DNA of 64,000 nt from Mesobacillus selenatarsenatis SF-1 (GCF_000813125.1 NZ_BASE01000035.1:1-64000), one strand, 5' to 3'. Numbered from the stretch's first letter, positions 16,609 to 29,700 are shown. The notes: generated from the sequence alone by a model not told the origin. Made by a program: numbers and translations.

Positions 16609-17991
16609 ATGACAGGAGAAACCTTTAACGAGAAAAATCTGATACATAAAAATGAGAATAAATATTTCTGGATTGTATTAAGTATTAGTATTGCTTCTTA
16701 CATTCTTTTTGCTTTATCCATTGTAGGTATTTTTATTATTGCAGGATTCCTCTTTATTTCGTTGTTGCTTCATGCATTGATGATTGGTCAAATACGACTT
16801 AATGCGGTGAAAATAAGCGGAAATCAATTTCCGCTTATCCACTCTACGGTTGAAGATCTATGTGTCAAAATGGGAATAAAGCGCACCCCTGATATTTACG
16901 TGATGCAATCTGGCGGCATAATGAACGCTTTTGCGACACGCTTTTTTGGGAGGAATATGATTGTTGTTTACTCCGAAATTTTCGACCTTATTGAACAAAA
17001 TGCCGAAGATGAGCTTCAATTTGTTCTGGCCCACGAATTGGCTCATATAAAACGAAATCACCTTAGCAAAATGATGTTCATCCTTCCTTCCATGTGGATT
17101 CCGGGTATAGCAGAAATGTACCTGCGCGCTTGTGAATATACTTGTGATCGCTATGCGGCCTTCTATACAGGTAATCCTGCAGCCGCGAAAAACGGACTTA
17201 CTATGCTGGCAATTGGGAAAGTCTTATTTAGAAGTGTGAATAAAGCAGAATACCTAGAACAAATCAATCAGGAAAAAGGATTTGTGGTCTGGCTGGCAGA
17301 AATTTTATCTACGCATCCACCGCTTCCAAAAAGAATAAATGAAATAAGTGCCTTTTTTGGTGAAACTGATTCAGTCATAATTCATTCCAAAAAATCAAAA
17401 GGACTGTTTGCTTTTTTGGCTGCGTCAGTTTTGCTTACTGGTTTCGGCGTGGTTGGCGGAGTTATGGTCTTTAAAGATGTAAGTACAGCATTCTTTGTAG
17501 AAGAGGAATATTATGAAGAAGACACAGAAATATCTACGTTAATTGATGCAGTTATCAGTGGAAATACGAAGAAGGTTGATAGCTTAATAGAAAATGGGGA
17601 AGATATCCACCAAATAGACTATAATGGATACACAGCACTGGACTGGGCTGTTATGGATGACAATATCCAGATGGTTCAATTGCTTTTGGATCTAAAAGCC
17701 GACCCGAATTTCGAATCTGATTATGGCATGACACCATTCATGACTGCTTCTGAAAAAGGGACTGCGTCAATGATCAAAATGCTGCATGATGCTGGCGGTG
17801 ACCCTAACTATCAAGAAATGAGTTCTGGCTATACAGCATTGACCTACGCTGTATTCAGTGGAGAAATTGAAACAGTAAAACTATTGATAGAGCTGGGAGC
17901 AGACATTCAGTTGAAAGATTATTCGGGTATGACTGCGAGGATGCACGCTTTGCAATCAGGTGAGCAAGAAATCGCAGATTTATTAAAATAA
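16609..17991 (+). CDS. M48 zinc protease fused to ankyrin repeats
   Basis: A 460-aa protein. Two N-terminal membrane helices (about 19-60) precede an M48 peptidase domain with HELAH (zinc His142, His146, catalytic Glu143) and the third ligand Glu176 in CEYTCDRYA. A further helix lies at about 265-288. From about 305 to the end come four ankyrin repeats (NGYTALDWAVMDDNIQMVQL, GMTPFMTASEKG, GYTALTYAVFSGE, GMTARMHALQ). It probably degrades membrane proteins and uses the repeats to bind partners. ATG at 16609 with AAGGAG nine bases upstream. An RDD membrane protein follows 28 nt later, likely in the same operon. Confidence 0.88.
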   Translation: MTGETFNEKNLIHKNENKYFWIVLSISIASYILFALSIVGIFIIAGFLFISLLLHALMIGQIRLNAVKISGNQFPLIHSTVEDLCVKMGIKRTPDIYVMQSGGIMNAFATRFFGRNMIVVYSEIFDLIEQNAEDELQFVLAHELAHIKRNHLSKMMFILPSMWIPGIAEMYLRACEYTCDRYAAFYTGNPAAAKNGLTMLAIGKVLFRSVNKAEYLEQINQEKGFVVWLAEILSTHPPLPKRINEISAFFGETDSVIIHSKKSKGLFAFLAASVLLTGFGVVGGVMVFKDVSTAFFVEEEYYEEDTEISTLIDAVISGNTKKVDSLIENGEDIHQIDYNGYTALDWAVMDDNIQMVQLLLDLKADPNFESDYGMTPFMTASEKGTASMIKMLHDAGGDPNYQEMSSGYTALTYAVFSGEIETVKLLIELGADIQLKDYSGMTARMHALQSGEQEIADLLK

Positions 17992-18019
17992 ATAAATGAA
18001 CAACTAGGAGGAAAATTAA

Positions 18020-18442
18020 ATGAACAGACCAGCTGGCTTTTGGGTAAGACTGGGTGCAGGAATCTTAGACGGATTAATTATCGGAGTGCCACTTTTAATT
18101 ATTAGCTACTTAGTAACGGGTAGTGCGGAAGATAATGCTTTTACCTCCTCACTGAACCTGCTATACACTCTGCTTGTTCCTGTTTTATGGTCAGGATATA
18201 CAGTAGGAAAGAAAATTGTGGGTGTGAGAATCGCGAAAGTGAATGGAGAAAAGCTTGGCTTCGGTACGATGCTAATGCGTACAATCGTTGCCGGACTCGT
18301 TTACGTACTTACGTTAGGGATCGGTTTTATCGTCAGCGCATTCATGGTAGGCATCCGTGAGGATAAAAGAGCGATCCATGATTTCATAGCTGGAACGTAT
18401 GTAACTTATGAAAAACCAAATGAAATACAGTATGAACAATAA
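18020..18442 (+). CDS. RDD family membrane protein
   Basis: A 140-aa protein with the RDD signature: GFWVRLGAGILDGLIIGVPL at the N-terminus (Arg, Asp), the GKKIVGVRIAKVNGEKLGF loop in the middle, and a final DKRAIHDFIAGTYV. Three or four membrane helices. AGGAGG precedes the ATG. Function of the family is unsettled (some members are linked to ion transport). It lies 28 nt behind the M48-ankyrin gene, so the protease may act on or with it. Confidence 0.85.
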   Translation: MNRPAGFWVRLGAGILDGLIIGVPLLIISYLVTGSAEDNAFTSSLNLLYTLLVPVLWSGYTVGKKIVGVRIAKVNGEKLGFGTMLMRTIVAGLVYVLTLGIGFIVSAFMVGIREDKRAIHDFIAGTYVTYEKPNEIQYEQ

Positions 18443-18457
18443 GAAATAACATTTTTG

Positions 18458-18485
18458 GACACCTGGCATGCCAGGTGTCTTTTTG
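18458..18485 (+). terminator. Intrinsic terminator
   Basis: A perfect 22-bp palindrome (GACACCTGGCA / TGCCAGGTGTC) followed by T5 ends the M48-RDD transcription unit. Confidence 0.9.
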
Positions 18486-18688
18486 TGGAAAAAATTGGTG
18501 ATAGCTCTTCTGATTATATGTTATATTGTTAAAAAGAATCGAGGAAGAGATTAAGTCCTTTAAAAAAAGAATGAAGTTTCGTTCAACCAATTGAACATGA
18601 AAATGTCTGAATAACATGGTGCTGTTTTTTAAAATTACTAGCTATATAGATTAAAAATATAGCTTAATCATAAAGGAGGATTGAGTTA

Positions 18689-19654
18689 GTGGGACCAATT
18701 TTATTAGGCATTTTAGCGGCATTCTTTTTTGCCTTCACCTTTGTTCTGAATCAATCTATGGAATTATCGGGGGGCAGTTGGATATGGAGTGCCTCACTTA
18801 GATACATATTCATGGTTCCATTCCTTTTGGCGATCGTGGCAGCAAGGAGGAATTTAAAGCCAGTAATCCAGAATATTAAACAGAATCCATATCCATGGTT
18901 CCTTTGGAGCTTCGTTGGCTTTGTCTTGTTCTATGCACCCCTAACGTATGCCGCCGCCTTTTCACCAGGCTGGTTGATTGCAGGTACATGGCAGATCACG
19001 ATTATATCAGGTGCTTTGCTCAGTCCCTTATTTTATGAAACCAAAATGTCTAATGAAGGTTTAGTAACTGTCAGGGCAAAAATACCTTTTAGAGGACTTG
19101 GGATGTCTGTGATCATTTTAGCAGGGATTCTGCTCATGCAACTTGAACATGCAAGGCATATACCAATCGAAATGGTTTTTCTCGGGGTCATCCCAGTATT
19201 TATCGCATCTTTCGCCTATCCATTGGGAAATAGAAAAATGATGGAAGTAACCAACGGCAATCTTGATGCATATCAACGTGTCCTTGGAATGACGCTGGCC
19301 AGTCTGCCATTCTGGCTGCTTTTAGCTTTATTTGGTCTTTTCACGGAGGGTGTTCCTACAATGAACCAAAGCTTCCAGTCCTTTTTGGTAGCCATCACCT
19401 CTGGCGTGATAGCGACGGTTTTATTCTTTAAGGCTACAGATTTAGTGAGGGGCAATATGCAGAAGCTTGCTGCCGTTGAAGCAACCCAGGCAGCGGAAGT
19501 GCTTTTTGCCTTGGCAGGGGAGTTTTTTATCTTATCACTGCCTCTGCCAACTCCAATATCCTGGATCGGAATCAGCCTCGTCATGCTCGGAATGGCACTC
19601 CACAGCTATTCAACAATAAGGAGAAAAGAAGGGCAAATGAAAATCAGCGCGTAG
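18689..19654 (+). CDS. EmrE-type multidrug/metabolite efflux transporter
   Basis: A 321-aa ten-helix DMT-superfamily transporter of the Multidrug_res_transporter (EmrE-like) branch common in Firmicutes. The start ILLGILAAFFFAFTFVLNQSME and the C-terminal EATQAAEVLFALAGEFFIL are family-like. GTG start with AAAGGAGG upstream. Monocistronic by position. The substrate is unknown; drug resistance is only inferred from the family name. Confidence 0.82.
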   Translation: MGPILLGILAAFFFAFTFVLNQSMELSGGSWIWSASLRYIFMVPFLLAIVAARRNLKPVIQNIKQNPYPWFLWSFVGFVLFYAPLTYAAAFSPGWLIAGTWQITIISGALLSPLFYETKMSNEGLVTVRAKIPFRGLGMSVIILAGILLMQLEHARHIPIEMVFLGVIPVFIASFAYPLGNRKMMEVTNGNLDAYQRVLGMTLASLPFWLLLALFGLFTEGVPTMNQSFQSFLVAITSGVIATVLFFKATDLVRGNMQKLAAVEATQAAEVLFALAGEFFILSLPLPTPISWIGISLVMLGMALHSYSTIRRKEGQMKISA

Positions 19655-19720
19655 AATTGGTTTGCGCCATCAAGTTCAGATATTAATATAAACTCTATAG
19701 AACTATTAAGGGGGGATAGT

Positions 19721-20570
19721 ATGGAGTTAAAGGATATAAAACTTACGAAACAAATGGCAAAAGCTTTAGCTATAGCAGAACAGGAGTGCAAACAGTCGGG
19801 TAGCCCATGCCTGATGCCTGAGCATCTTTTGCTTGGCTGCTTGGATGATGGCTCCTCCCCAATAAAAGAGGCAAAACAAAAAAGCGGTATCGACATTGAT
19901 GTTATGAAGAAACCATATAACCCGAGTCATGAGAACTTTTCTTTTGAAATCTGCGAACCTTTTAAAATTCCAATTAGTGCATCTACAAATCTAGTGATTG
20001 AACAAGCAATCAGCTATATGAGGAACTACAATCAAATTTATCTAAACGAAGGGCATGTCCTGAAAGCATTAATCAAGAGTGGACAAACTGAAAAGCTTTT
20101 GACTCAGGAACAGAAAAACATCCTTCTAAGTGAAGCTACAGTTTCTAGGGATATGCATTTAGATTTAGCAGGTTACAGTCCACCGAAAAAACTTTACAGG
20201 GATATTAAGATGCTTAGTGATGACGACGCCGAAAGGCTAATACATTTCATAAACAATGAGTTTGGTACCCGTTGGACTCAGTCTATCAAACACGCGTTGA
20301 GGCACAACCATCCGTCTATTTATATCGCTGAAGACCAATCAGGGGAGATCGTTGGCTTTGCTGCATTTGATATTCATCAACCCGGCTGTTTTGGGCCGAT
20401 GGGTGTCGCAAAAAAACAAAAGAGCTGAAGGTATTGGAGAATCATTACTGCATGTAACTCTGGAAGACATGCAAAGAAAAGGTTATAAGGATATTATCAT
20501 TGATGATGCCGGACCAATAGAATTTTATGAAAAGACTTGTAACGCTAAAGTCATTCCGGTAATTAAATAA
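19721..20570 (+). pseudogene. Clp_N-GNAT fusion protein, frameshifted
   Basis: The first frame (19721-20428) encodes a ClpA/ClpB-type N-terminal repeat domain (LTKQMAKALAIAEQE ... MPEHLLLGCLDD, residues ~8-130) and the first half of a GNAT acetyltransferase (YIAEDQSGEIVGFAAFD). It stops at 20426-20428. The +1 frame continues with KNKRAEGIGESLLHVTL and YKDIIIDDAGPIEFYEK to 20570, exactly the missing acetyl-CoA half. Removing one A from the seven-A tract at 20410-20416 joins them into one 282-aa protein reading GVAKNKRAEGIGESLL. Either a real lesion, a sequencing error or slippage-dependent expression. ATG with GGGGGG upstream. Confidence 0.8.
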
Positions 20571-20582
20571 AACCAGAATCAG

Positions 20583-20606
20583 GGACCATTTTATGGTCTT
20601 TTTTTC
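20583..20606 (+). terminator. Weak intrinsic terminator
   Basis: GGACCAT pairs with ATGGTCT around a short T loop and is followed by T7, just after the Clp_N-GNAT reading frame. Confidence 0.65.
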
Positions 20607-20764
20607 ATATCTATAAACTGCTACAAATTCCCTATAAATTACAAATGTAGTAATACTTTGTATTCATTTTTTTCTGAATAGTATTAATATTCAATAAATT
20701 AAAAGGTTTTTACAAAATTATGCAGTATTTCTTCGGTAATCAAATTATCAGGAGGTGCAAGAAA

Positions 20765-23700
20765 ATGCTTAGAAAAAAGAAGGTTACCGTAAGGAAGTTC
20801 TCGGCAGTCATGTTAGTGATACTGATGATTATTTCATCGTTTACTAGCCAGCTGTCTTTCGCAGCTGAACAGAAACCCAAGAGTTTTACCGAAGAAGAAC
20901 TCGTACTGGAAAAACAGCGTGAACAGGCCGCTGCTTCTGAAAAAGCAGCAGAACAAGAAAGTCCATCAGAAGAAAGTGGTGAACTGACAAAGCTTTTAGA
21001 TGGATTGGGAATCGACCCTCCACCTTTGAAAGGGGATGAAGCAACAGCTACTGAATTCAAGAAAGAGGCAGCTCTGCTTAAAGCCTTTGAAAAGGAACAA
21101 GAACTTAATGTCATCATCAGGATGAAAGATCAACCAGACCTCAGCAAGATTTATCCCCAGGTGAAAGCAAAGAAAAACCGCGCAGAAAAAATCAAAGCCA
21201 TCCAGGATCACCTCAAAGAAAAAGCGAACAATTCTCAAAAAGGAATCCAGCAGGCACTCTCTGCTTTGGAAACTAAAGGAAAAGCAAAAAAGAAGGATTC
21301 TCTTTGGATCATCAATGGGATTACTGCTTCAATCACAAAAGATGCTTTTGAAGAACTTAAGAAACATGACGATATAGCGGAAATCTCGCTCGATGAAACA
21401 CTTAGTCTTCCTGAGCTGACAGTGGAAGAAAATCCACCGCGACTGCCTCAATGGGGACTTGAAAAAATAGATGCACCTAAGGTATGGGGCCAATACGGAT
21501 TAAAAGGAGAGGGTATGGTTGTAGGAATCATGGATTCCGGGGTAGACGGAAATCATGAAGCACTTAAACATAACTACCGCGGCCGAGATGGCAATCATCA
21601 ATATTCGTGGATTGATTTATCAGGCCAGGGGTATGACAAACCGAATGATGGAAATGGTCATGGAACCCACGTAGCCGGAACAGCAGTTGGCGGCGGCACT
21701 GGCGAACCAATCGGGGTAGCTCCTGAAGCAGAATGGATTGCAGCAAAAATTTTCAATGATGGGGGCTCCACAACTCTATCCGCTATCCATCAGGCTTTCC
21801 AATGGTTCATGGCTCCAGGCGGTGACCCATCGAAGGCTCCTCATGTAGTCAACAACTCATGGGGGAATTCAAATACTTATAACCTTGAATTCTATGAAGA
21901 TGTAAAAGCATGGGTGTCAGCAGGAATTTTCCCATCTTTTGCGGCAGGGAATGATGGACCTGGATCACAAACAATCGGTTCTCCGGGAAGCTTCCCTGAA
22001 ACATTTGCTGTCGGCGCAACTGATGCGTATGACCAAACTGCCTCTTTCTCCAGCCGTGGCCCTGTTTTTTGGAAGGATGAAAACGGCGATGAGCAACGCA
22101 TCATTAAACCTGATATATCTGCACCTGGCCACAGGATTTATTCAGCATGGCCAGCTAAACGGAATGAAGGGAAATACAACACTATCAGTGGTACATCAAT
22201 GGCGACTCCGCATGTCACGGGTGCAGTAGCGCTATTATTGCAGGCTAATCCAAACCTGACAATTGACCAGGTAAAAGAAACTCTTAAGCAGACTTCGAGA
22301 GTAGAGCCTCACATGGGAACATTGCCAAATGATTCCTATGGCACGGGTATCATGAATATTTACCAGGCTGTCACCGAAATTGCTTTCGCTGGTGAGCTTA
22401 CCGGCAAGCTGACAGACAAGGATGGCAAGCCGCTCGCTGGAAAACTTGAAATAAAGGAAGAAGGCCTTTCCTATAATATTGGAAAAGGCGGGGATATAAA
22501 ATTCAAAATCAGGGAAGGCAGCCATAAAATCAAGGTTACATCTTTTGGCTATCAGGATTTCGAAACAATAATTGAGCTAAAAAAAGGTCAAACATTATCA
22601 GTGAATTGGGTATTGGAGAACGCACAGGCATATAAGATAACTGGAAAAGTAACTGACAGCTCTGGGACGGCTGTGCCTTATGCATTTATTAGAGTCAAAA
22701 ACACACCGCTGCCAACTTATCGGACTAATGCTAACGGTACTTTTGAAATTGTAAATCTGCCTGCCGGTCAGTATGTACTTCAGGTTTCGGGTGAAGGGAT
22801 AAATGGATTGGCAAAAGAATTGGATGTGAGCGCGGAAACTTCCATTGATTTGAAGGTAAATAGTAACCCTGACAATTTAAATAAGGAATGGTCCATGGCG
22901 AACGGCAACAATCAACGCAATGCTGTTTCTGCAAATGCAATTGACCTGGATGCACTAGATGAAAGCTGGGAGTTCAATACTACAGGTAAAGGCAAGATTC
23001 TTTTTTCCACCCCAGCAGCAGCTAATAACAAAGTGGTCCTTGTTACGGACAACGGATATGTTGTAGCACTAGATTCGTTTACAGGCAAGGAGCAATGGTC
23101 TGTAAGAATCGGAAGCACGAACAGATCATCGCCAACAATAAATTCTGATACTGTCTATCTTTCAGGAGGAGAAGATGGAAAGATTTATGCTTTGGATCTC
23201 AAATCCGGTAGCATTATATGGACGACTGCGGTTGGGTCAATGGCAGTCTATGAATCTCCATTACTTGTTGATGGAACTTTATTCGTTTCATCGGACCTTT
23301 CAGAAGATGCAAAGCTAACCGCGTTAAATGCAGAGACTGGAGAAAAGAAATGGAGTGTCAATCTTGGTGCGCCTACCTATTTCGGTCCTAGTGCTGGAGA
23401 TGGGATGTTATTTATCGGAAGCTATGATAATCAAAAGCTCAGGGCCCTCAGGATTGAAGATGGAACAGAAGTGTGGAGCAAAACACTCGTAAATGAAGGA
23501 GTTGCCTCAAAGCCGGTATTTGAAGCCGGCACATTATATTTGGCAGGTACCAACTTTAGCACCGAAGGCGGCACGCTTTATGCTCTTGATAGCAAGACAG
23601 GTGAAGAGAAATGGAAGGCAGAAGGGATCGGTGATACACAGGCTGGTTCTCCAATTGTCTATGAAAATATTGTCGTCATTGGTTCAGCTGTTCAGCCGGT

Positions 23701-26700
23701 ATTGCGCGCGTTCGACGCCAAGACTGGCCAGGAGCTTTGGAACAACCGCTCTGTGGGCACGACTTTGAACAGTGGTTCTGTTTCTTCAAATGGACTACTA
23801 TTTTTTGCAGGTACAAGCGGAAATCTTTCTGTCATTGATGTTTACACTGGAGAGAGAATGAAAGATTTCAGCCTCCCGGTTTATAGTACATCGGGCATTC
23901 CTATTCTGTCTGGTCAGGTTCTAGTACCTTACCAAACAGGCGTAAAAAGCTACAGTTCACCTGGCATTGTCAAAGGCATATTAAAGGATAGCGATGGGAA
24001 TGTTGTTCAAGGTTCTGTCACTGTGGAAGAAACAGGCGTAACTATAGACACAAATGATGATGGAGGCTTCTTGCTTAAGCATGCACCCGGTGACTATACA
24101 GTAAGAATTTCTTCATATGGTAAAAAGCAAATCACTGAAAATGTAAAGCTTTCTTCAGGATATCAATTTATGAAAGAATATCAACTTGAGGAAGCAGCTA
24201 AGGGCTCTTTATCTATACTTGTAAAAGACCAACGTACCGGAAATCCAGTAGACGGAGCTACTGTCCTCCTAAATCAGTCACCAGTTGAGGGAAAGACAGA
24301 CAGTAATGGGATATTTGCAAAGGAAGAAATATATGAAGGAACCTACATGGCAGATATCACATTAAAGGGTTATAAGACCGGCAGCTTGAAAATCGTTGTC
24401 AAATCCGGCGAAGGTACTGACTTAACCTTCGAATTAAAGCCAATTGACATTGCGGTCCTTAATGATTATAAGAGTGAAATCACGACTTTGTTGAATGTTA
24501 ATGGTTTTATCGCAGAAGAACGTGGCTGGGATGTTGTCGAGGACATAGGCCGCTATAAAGTACTTTACCTGAATGGCGGATACGGTTCGGATGGAATCAA
24601 ACCTACTGAGGACCAGTTCAAAGAATTGGCAGAAAGAGCAAAGGCCCATAATGTCAGCATTATCTTCACAGACCAGTGGGGCTCGAATTATGGATCCATC
24701 CACCACTTGAAAGACTACTATCAGGATCCTAAAGAGCTGAATCATGATTATGATGGCGGGGAAGTAAGAATCCAGGTTGAAGCAGAACATCCTATTTTCA
24801 AGGGATACAAACCTGGAGACAGAATCAATGTTTTAGAGAATGACGCAGATTTTGCCTGGTTCAATCAATATTCCGGCAGGACAATCGGTAAGATCGGTAA
24901 CACTGACCTTGGTTTTGTCGGTTCGGGAATTGCTTATAAAGCTGTATCCGAGGACAGTGCCCATTTGTTATTGTCTAGCCATGCGACTGTACCTTGGGAG
25001 AGTTCCAAGGCCTGGCTGCGAGGACAGCAGCAAATCCTGTTTAACAGTATTGAATACCTGTACAAAGCTGAATACGGAAAAATAACAGGTTCTGTGACCA
25101 ATGCAGCTGGAGAACCTGTCGAGGCAAACATCGAAGTGCTTGGAACAGGAGTTAAAGCTAAGACTGACAGCGATGGGAACTTCACACTTTTTCATGATGA
25201 AGGTACATTTAAAATTGAAGTCAGGGCAAAAGGCTTAGGTTCTAAAGAAGAAACCGTTACTGTAGCTAAGGAATCGGCTGCCACAGTCCAAATCGCTTTA
25301 GGTGAGTCGGAGAAAGGGCTATTAACAGGTACAGTAACAGATGCCATTTCAGGTATGGAGCTTCAAGGTGTCAATATAACAGTAGAAAACTCAGCTGGCG
25401 AAACGATAACAGAAGTTCAGACTGCTGCTAACGGACGATATGAAGTTCATGGCTTAGAGGAAGAGGTGTATGCACTAAAATCAAGTAAGGATGGATACAT
25501 CGAACAAACAAAAAATGTAGATATCGCACGCCATTCGGGTGATTTGGACATTCAGATGCATACTATGCCATCAGTAGGTGTAGTAGGTGATTACTTTTCT
25601 TCCGAGAAAAACTTCAAAGCTCTTATGAATGAGTACGGAGTGAATGTTTTAGATGTACAGCCCGCAGAATTAGTTCAGAGAATGGCTGAGTTTGATGTCA
25701 TTTTCTTCAATGATCCAAGCTCATCAGCCATAACCAATGAAATGATGGAAGCGGCAGACCATGCGCAAACCAGCCTGATTTATGGAGATGCTGTCTGGGG
25801 TGGAGGCATTAAGCAGCTGGTTAATTACAGAAAGGATCCGAAAGAGCTTAAAACGATGAGGAAGACAACCGAAGCTGCCCAGTACAAGGTAATCGAGGAG
25901 CATCCAATATTTAATGGAGCAAAGACTGGGGAAATCATTGAAATCCTCACTCCAGCAGCCAGCTATGTTGGTTACTTCAAGGATTACAGTGGCTATCCTC
26001 TTGCAGTGATCAAGCATGAAGGCTCAGATGCCACGCATGGCCTTGGAATTGCTTATAAACCAAGGTCTGCCGGAAGTGCTGAATTGCTGTTGAGCGGCCA
26101 TGGTTTTGCTTATTACCATGGTGCCAAGGATTATACTGAGGAGGGTAAGCAGCTTCTCATTAATTCGGTGTTATGGGCAGCAAATGTCAAATATCCAGTT
26201 ATCAGCGGGAAGATCGTCAATGAAGAAGGTAATCCATTAAAGGCAGAGATCAAGGTGAAGGGACAGCCGTTCCAAACTCAGTCAAGCAGTGAGGATGGCA
26301 GTTTTACAATCGCGCTGTTATCAGGTGAATACGAGATTGAAATCAATGCCTATGGTTATGCCGCTAAAACGATGAAAGTGACGGCAGAAATGGACAGTGA
26401 GCCGATGGAGATTGGAATGGCAGTAGCAGAGAATGTTGGCTCCATTTCAGGTACCGTTGAAGATTCAAAAGATGGGAATGCGATTGAAGGCGCAAAAATC
26501 ACACTCTTAGGAGCACCAAAAGAAGCGATTACAAACGTCAAGGGTCAATATAACATTTCTAAAGTAGAACCAGGGAACTATACAGCAAGAATTGAAAAGG
26601 AAGGCTATGTACGCAAGGATCTTGAGGTGAAAATTACGGACGGTCAAAAAGTTGCAGTGAACGCAAAATTAAAACCTTCACCAACTGTTGGGATCATCGT

Positions 26701-29700
26701 GGACTTGACTGCTTCAGGAACCACGTATAAGCAGTATTTAGAAGAAAGAGGATACAAGGTCGTTTACCTGGATTATCAGGATACAGATAAATTGGGTGAG
26801 GTCGATGTTGTATTCGCGAATTCCGATTATGCAAGGAATTTAGAACCTTCGAAAGAAGAATTTTTAGCATTCCAGAAAGCACTGGATGAAAGTAGAAAAT
26901 CAGTTATCTGGACAGGCCAGGCGGGAGGACGAGGTTCGATACGATATTTGCAGGAATTCAATGAAGATCCAAAAACGATCTTCGAACATAACAACAAACC
27001 AGGAGCACAGGGAACTGTAGTGGGAGACCATCCTCTTGCTGCGGGTTTTGAAGGAGGAGATATAATTGAAATACCTGGAAAGTCGGGTTATTATTATGGT
27101 TTTGACGGCTATTCGGGTACAACGGTCATTGATTTCTCACATACAGGAACCGGGGAAAAGGGAAGCATGGTCGCCTACAAAGGCAGGACGACCGATACCG
27201 TTGAAATTCTCTTGGCTAATATGACAGTCAGCCATGTGTTCAAGCCAAATGAATCGTTTGACCCAGCAAGAGAACGGCTATTGAATAACGCGCTAGACTG
27301 GGCACTCGAAGAGAAAGAGGCACTTGTCGGTGAACTTAATGGTACAGTGCAGAACGTCAATGGACCAGTAAAAGGGACAATTTCTGTAAAAGAAACCGGC
27401 AAAACCTATCAAACAGATGAGAAAGGCAAGTTCTTTGCTGCATTTGAGGAAGGAAACTACACCTTGACTATTGAAGCTTTTGGCCACAATCCAAAAGAAT
27501 TCACGGTCTCGTTTAAAAATGGCGAAGCGACAAATGAAGATTTCGTAATTGAAGCTGTTGATTCTGGCATCCTGGCTGGTAAAATTGTCGATGCCTCTAC
27601 GAAAGATCCAATCGAAGGTGCAAGAGTAGAAGTCATCGGAACACCAGTGACAGTCAAGACAAGTGAGGACGGAAGGTATCAAGCGACACTTCCAGAAGGC
27701 CAATATGAAGTCAGGGTAATCGCGGCCGGCTATAAGCCGATCTACCAGTCTGTAGAACTTACAACAGACCAACAGACAGACCTAAATGTCTCACTTGTTG
27801 TTTCTGAAAAGATTGCACTTCTAGCAAACCCGTATCAGCAGGACAGAATTATGCCGTTCCTAGAAAGCAATGGATACGATGTTGACTTGCATCCTTATGC
27901 AGAATTTGAAACGTTGATCGAGAATATACCAAACTATAAATTAATCATCGTCAATGATACATCCTATTCAATGAAGGAAGATAGATTTAAGGCGATGGTG
28001 GAGAAAGCAAATGAAAATGAAGTCAGCATTATTTTCACATCCTTGTTCGGAGGTCCGATTAGAGATTTAAGTGATGCATATGGTGACCCTGAATATTTTG
28101 ATTTTACTTTCGTAGATAAGGAACTCAATCTTCGAGTTGATGAGAACCATCCAATCCTGAAGGGATTCAATATGGGAGATGAAATTCCATTGCTTCTCAA
28201 TCCTAAAGGAGCAGTACAGTATTCGGTGTTTGAAAACTATAGCGGAACGACTCTTGCCAGCTTGACTAACCCGGTTAAAGGAGAACTTGGCAGCTCAATT
28301 GCCTATAAGTTCAGTTCATCCAATAGTGTTCATATTCTTCTTTCCGCACTGCAAATCAGCGGGTATGGCCATCCGAACGAAAAATGGACTGAAAATGCGA
28401 AAAAGATATATGTGAATGCGATCAATTACGCTTTGACTGCTAGCCAGGGTGAAATCAAAGGAGAAGTAAAGGACAGCCAGGGAAATCCAATTGCAAATGC
28501 CTTTGTCACCATTGAGGGAACATACCACAAAACAACCACCAACTCAGCTGGCCAGTATAAGTTTGGAATTGGTACTGGTGATTACGAAGTGAAGGTCCAG
28601 GCAAGAGGCTTTGCTGAACAAACCAAGCCAGCTAAAGTTGCAGACCTTGGAAGCAGTGTCGATTTGAACTTCACACTGGAAGCTATTGATGGATCTGATT
28701 TAAATGGTGTAATTACAGGCAAGAAAGACAAAGAACCTGTGGCTGGTGCTAAGTTGACACTAGTTCCAAAAGATGAGCCAGATTTTAAGATGGAAGGCTC
28801 CAGCATAGAAGATGGTTCATATGAATTCAAGAATTTGCTGCCTGGCGAGTACACTTTGTTTGTAATAGCTGAAGGGTATCTGCAGGAAGCTTTTGAGGTT
28901 GAAATTGTATCTGAAGATAAGGAATTCAACCTTGAACTCAACTCATTTGAGGCGGCAGTATTGGGAGATGTTAATGGTGCCCTGACAGGTTTATTAAATG
29001 AACAGGAACTGTATGCGGAAGAGAAAGGCTGGGACATCCTCGGGAATGTTGGAAAATATGATGTCATCCTAGTCAATACAAATAAAGGAACAAAAGAGCA
29101 ATTTGAACAGCTGATCAAAGAAAGTGACGAACTAAAGACAAGCCTTATTTTCACAGGCACATGGGGCGTTGCTGAAGGCTCAATCCAAAGACTAAAGGAG
29201 GTCACGGGAGGTCTGGAAATGGACCAGCAGGGATATAATGAAGGAGCGATATATGTTGAAGCAGCAGATGGACATCCAATGTTCAACGGAATCGATTTGG
29301 ATGAAAATGACCGGGTTAAAATCCACACGGCGAAAAGTCCATATGCGACGTTCAAGAATTATACAGGTATAGCAATTTCGAGCCTTTCTGTTGACGGAGA
29401 GAGTAAAGGGGATTCAATTGGATTTGAATTCAGAAGCAAGGAGCACATGCATTTGCTGATGTCTTCTTTTGCTGTTACAAATATCATCGGCCCTGACTAT
29501 GGCTGGACTCAAGATGGGCGACAGTTATTCGTAAATGCCCTTGGCTGGTCAAAGGATACAGTACAGGAAATCCCTGAAGCACCAACTTGGGAAGTGGAAG
29601 AATTGATGGTGAAGGGTGAGCCGGCAATAGTAGAAGGCACAGCACCACAGGGAACGACCGTGAATATTTATGAAAAGCATGGCAATGAAGTATTCCTGAT

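Noticed and set aside
27293-27772. 159-codon minus-strand frame inside the giant protease gene
   Set aside because: Antisense shadow of the repeat domains; composition is Cys/Phe-rich and not protein-like.
28582-29355. Long (257-codon) open frame on the minus strand inside the giant protease gene
   Set aside because: It lies fully antisense to clearly coding repeats, is Ser/Pro-rich as shadows of such genes are, and has no ribosome site.
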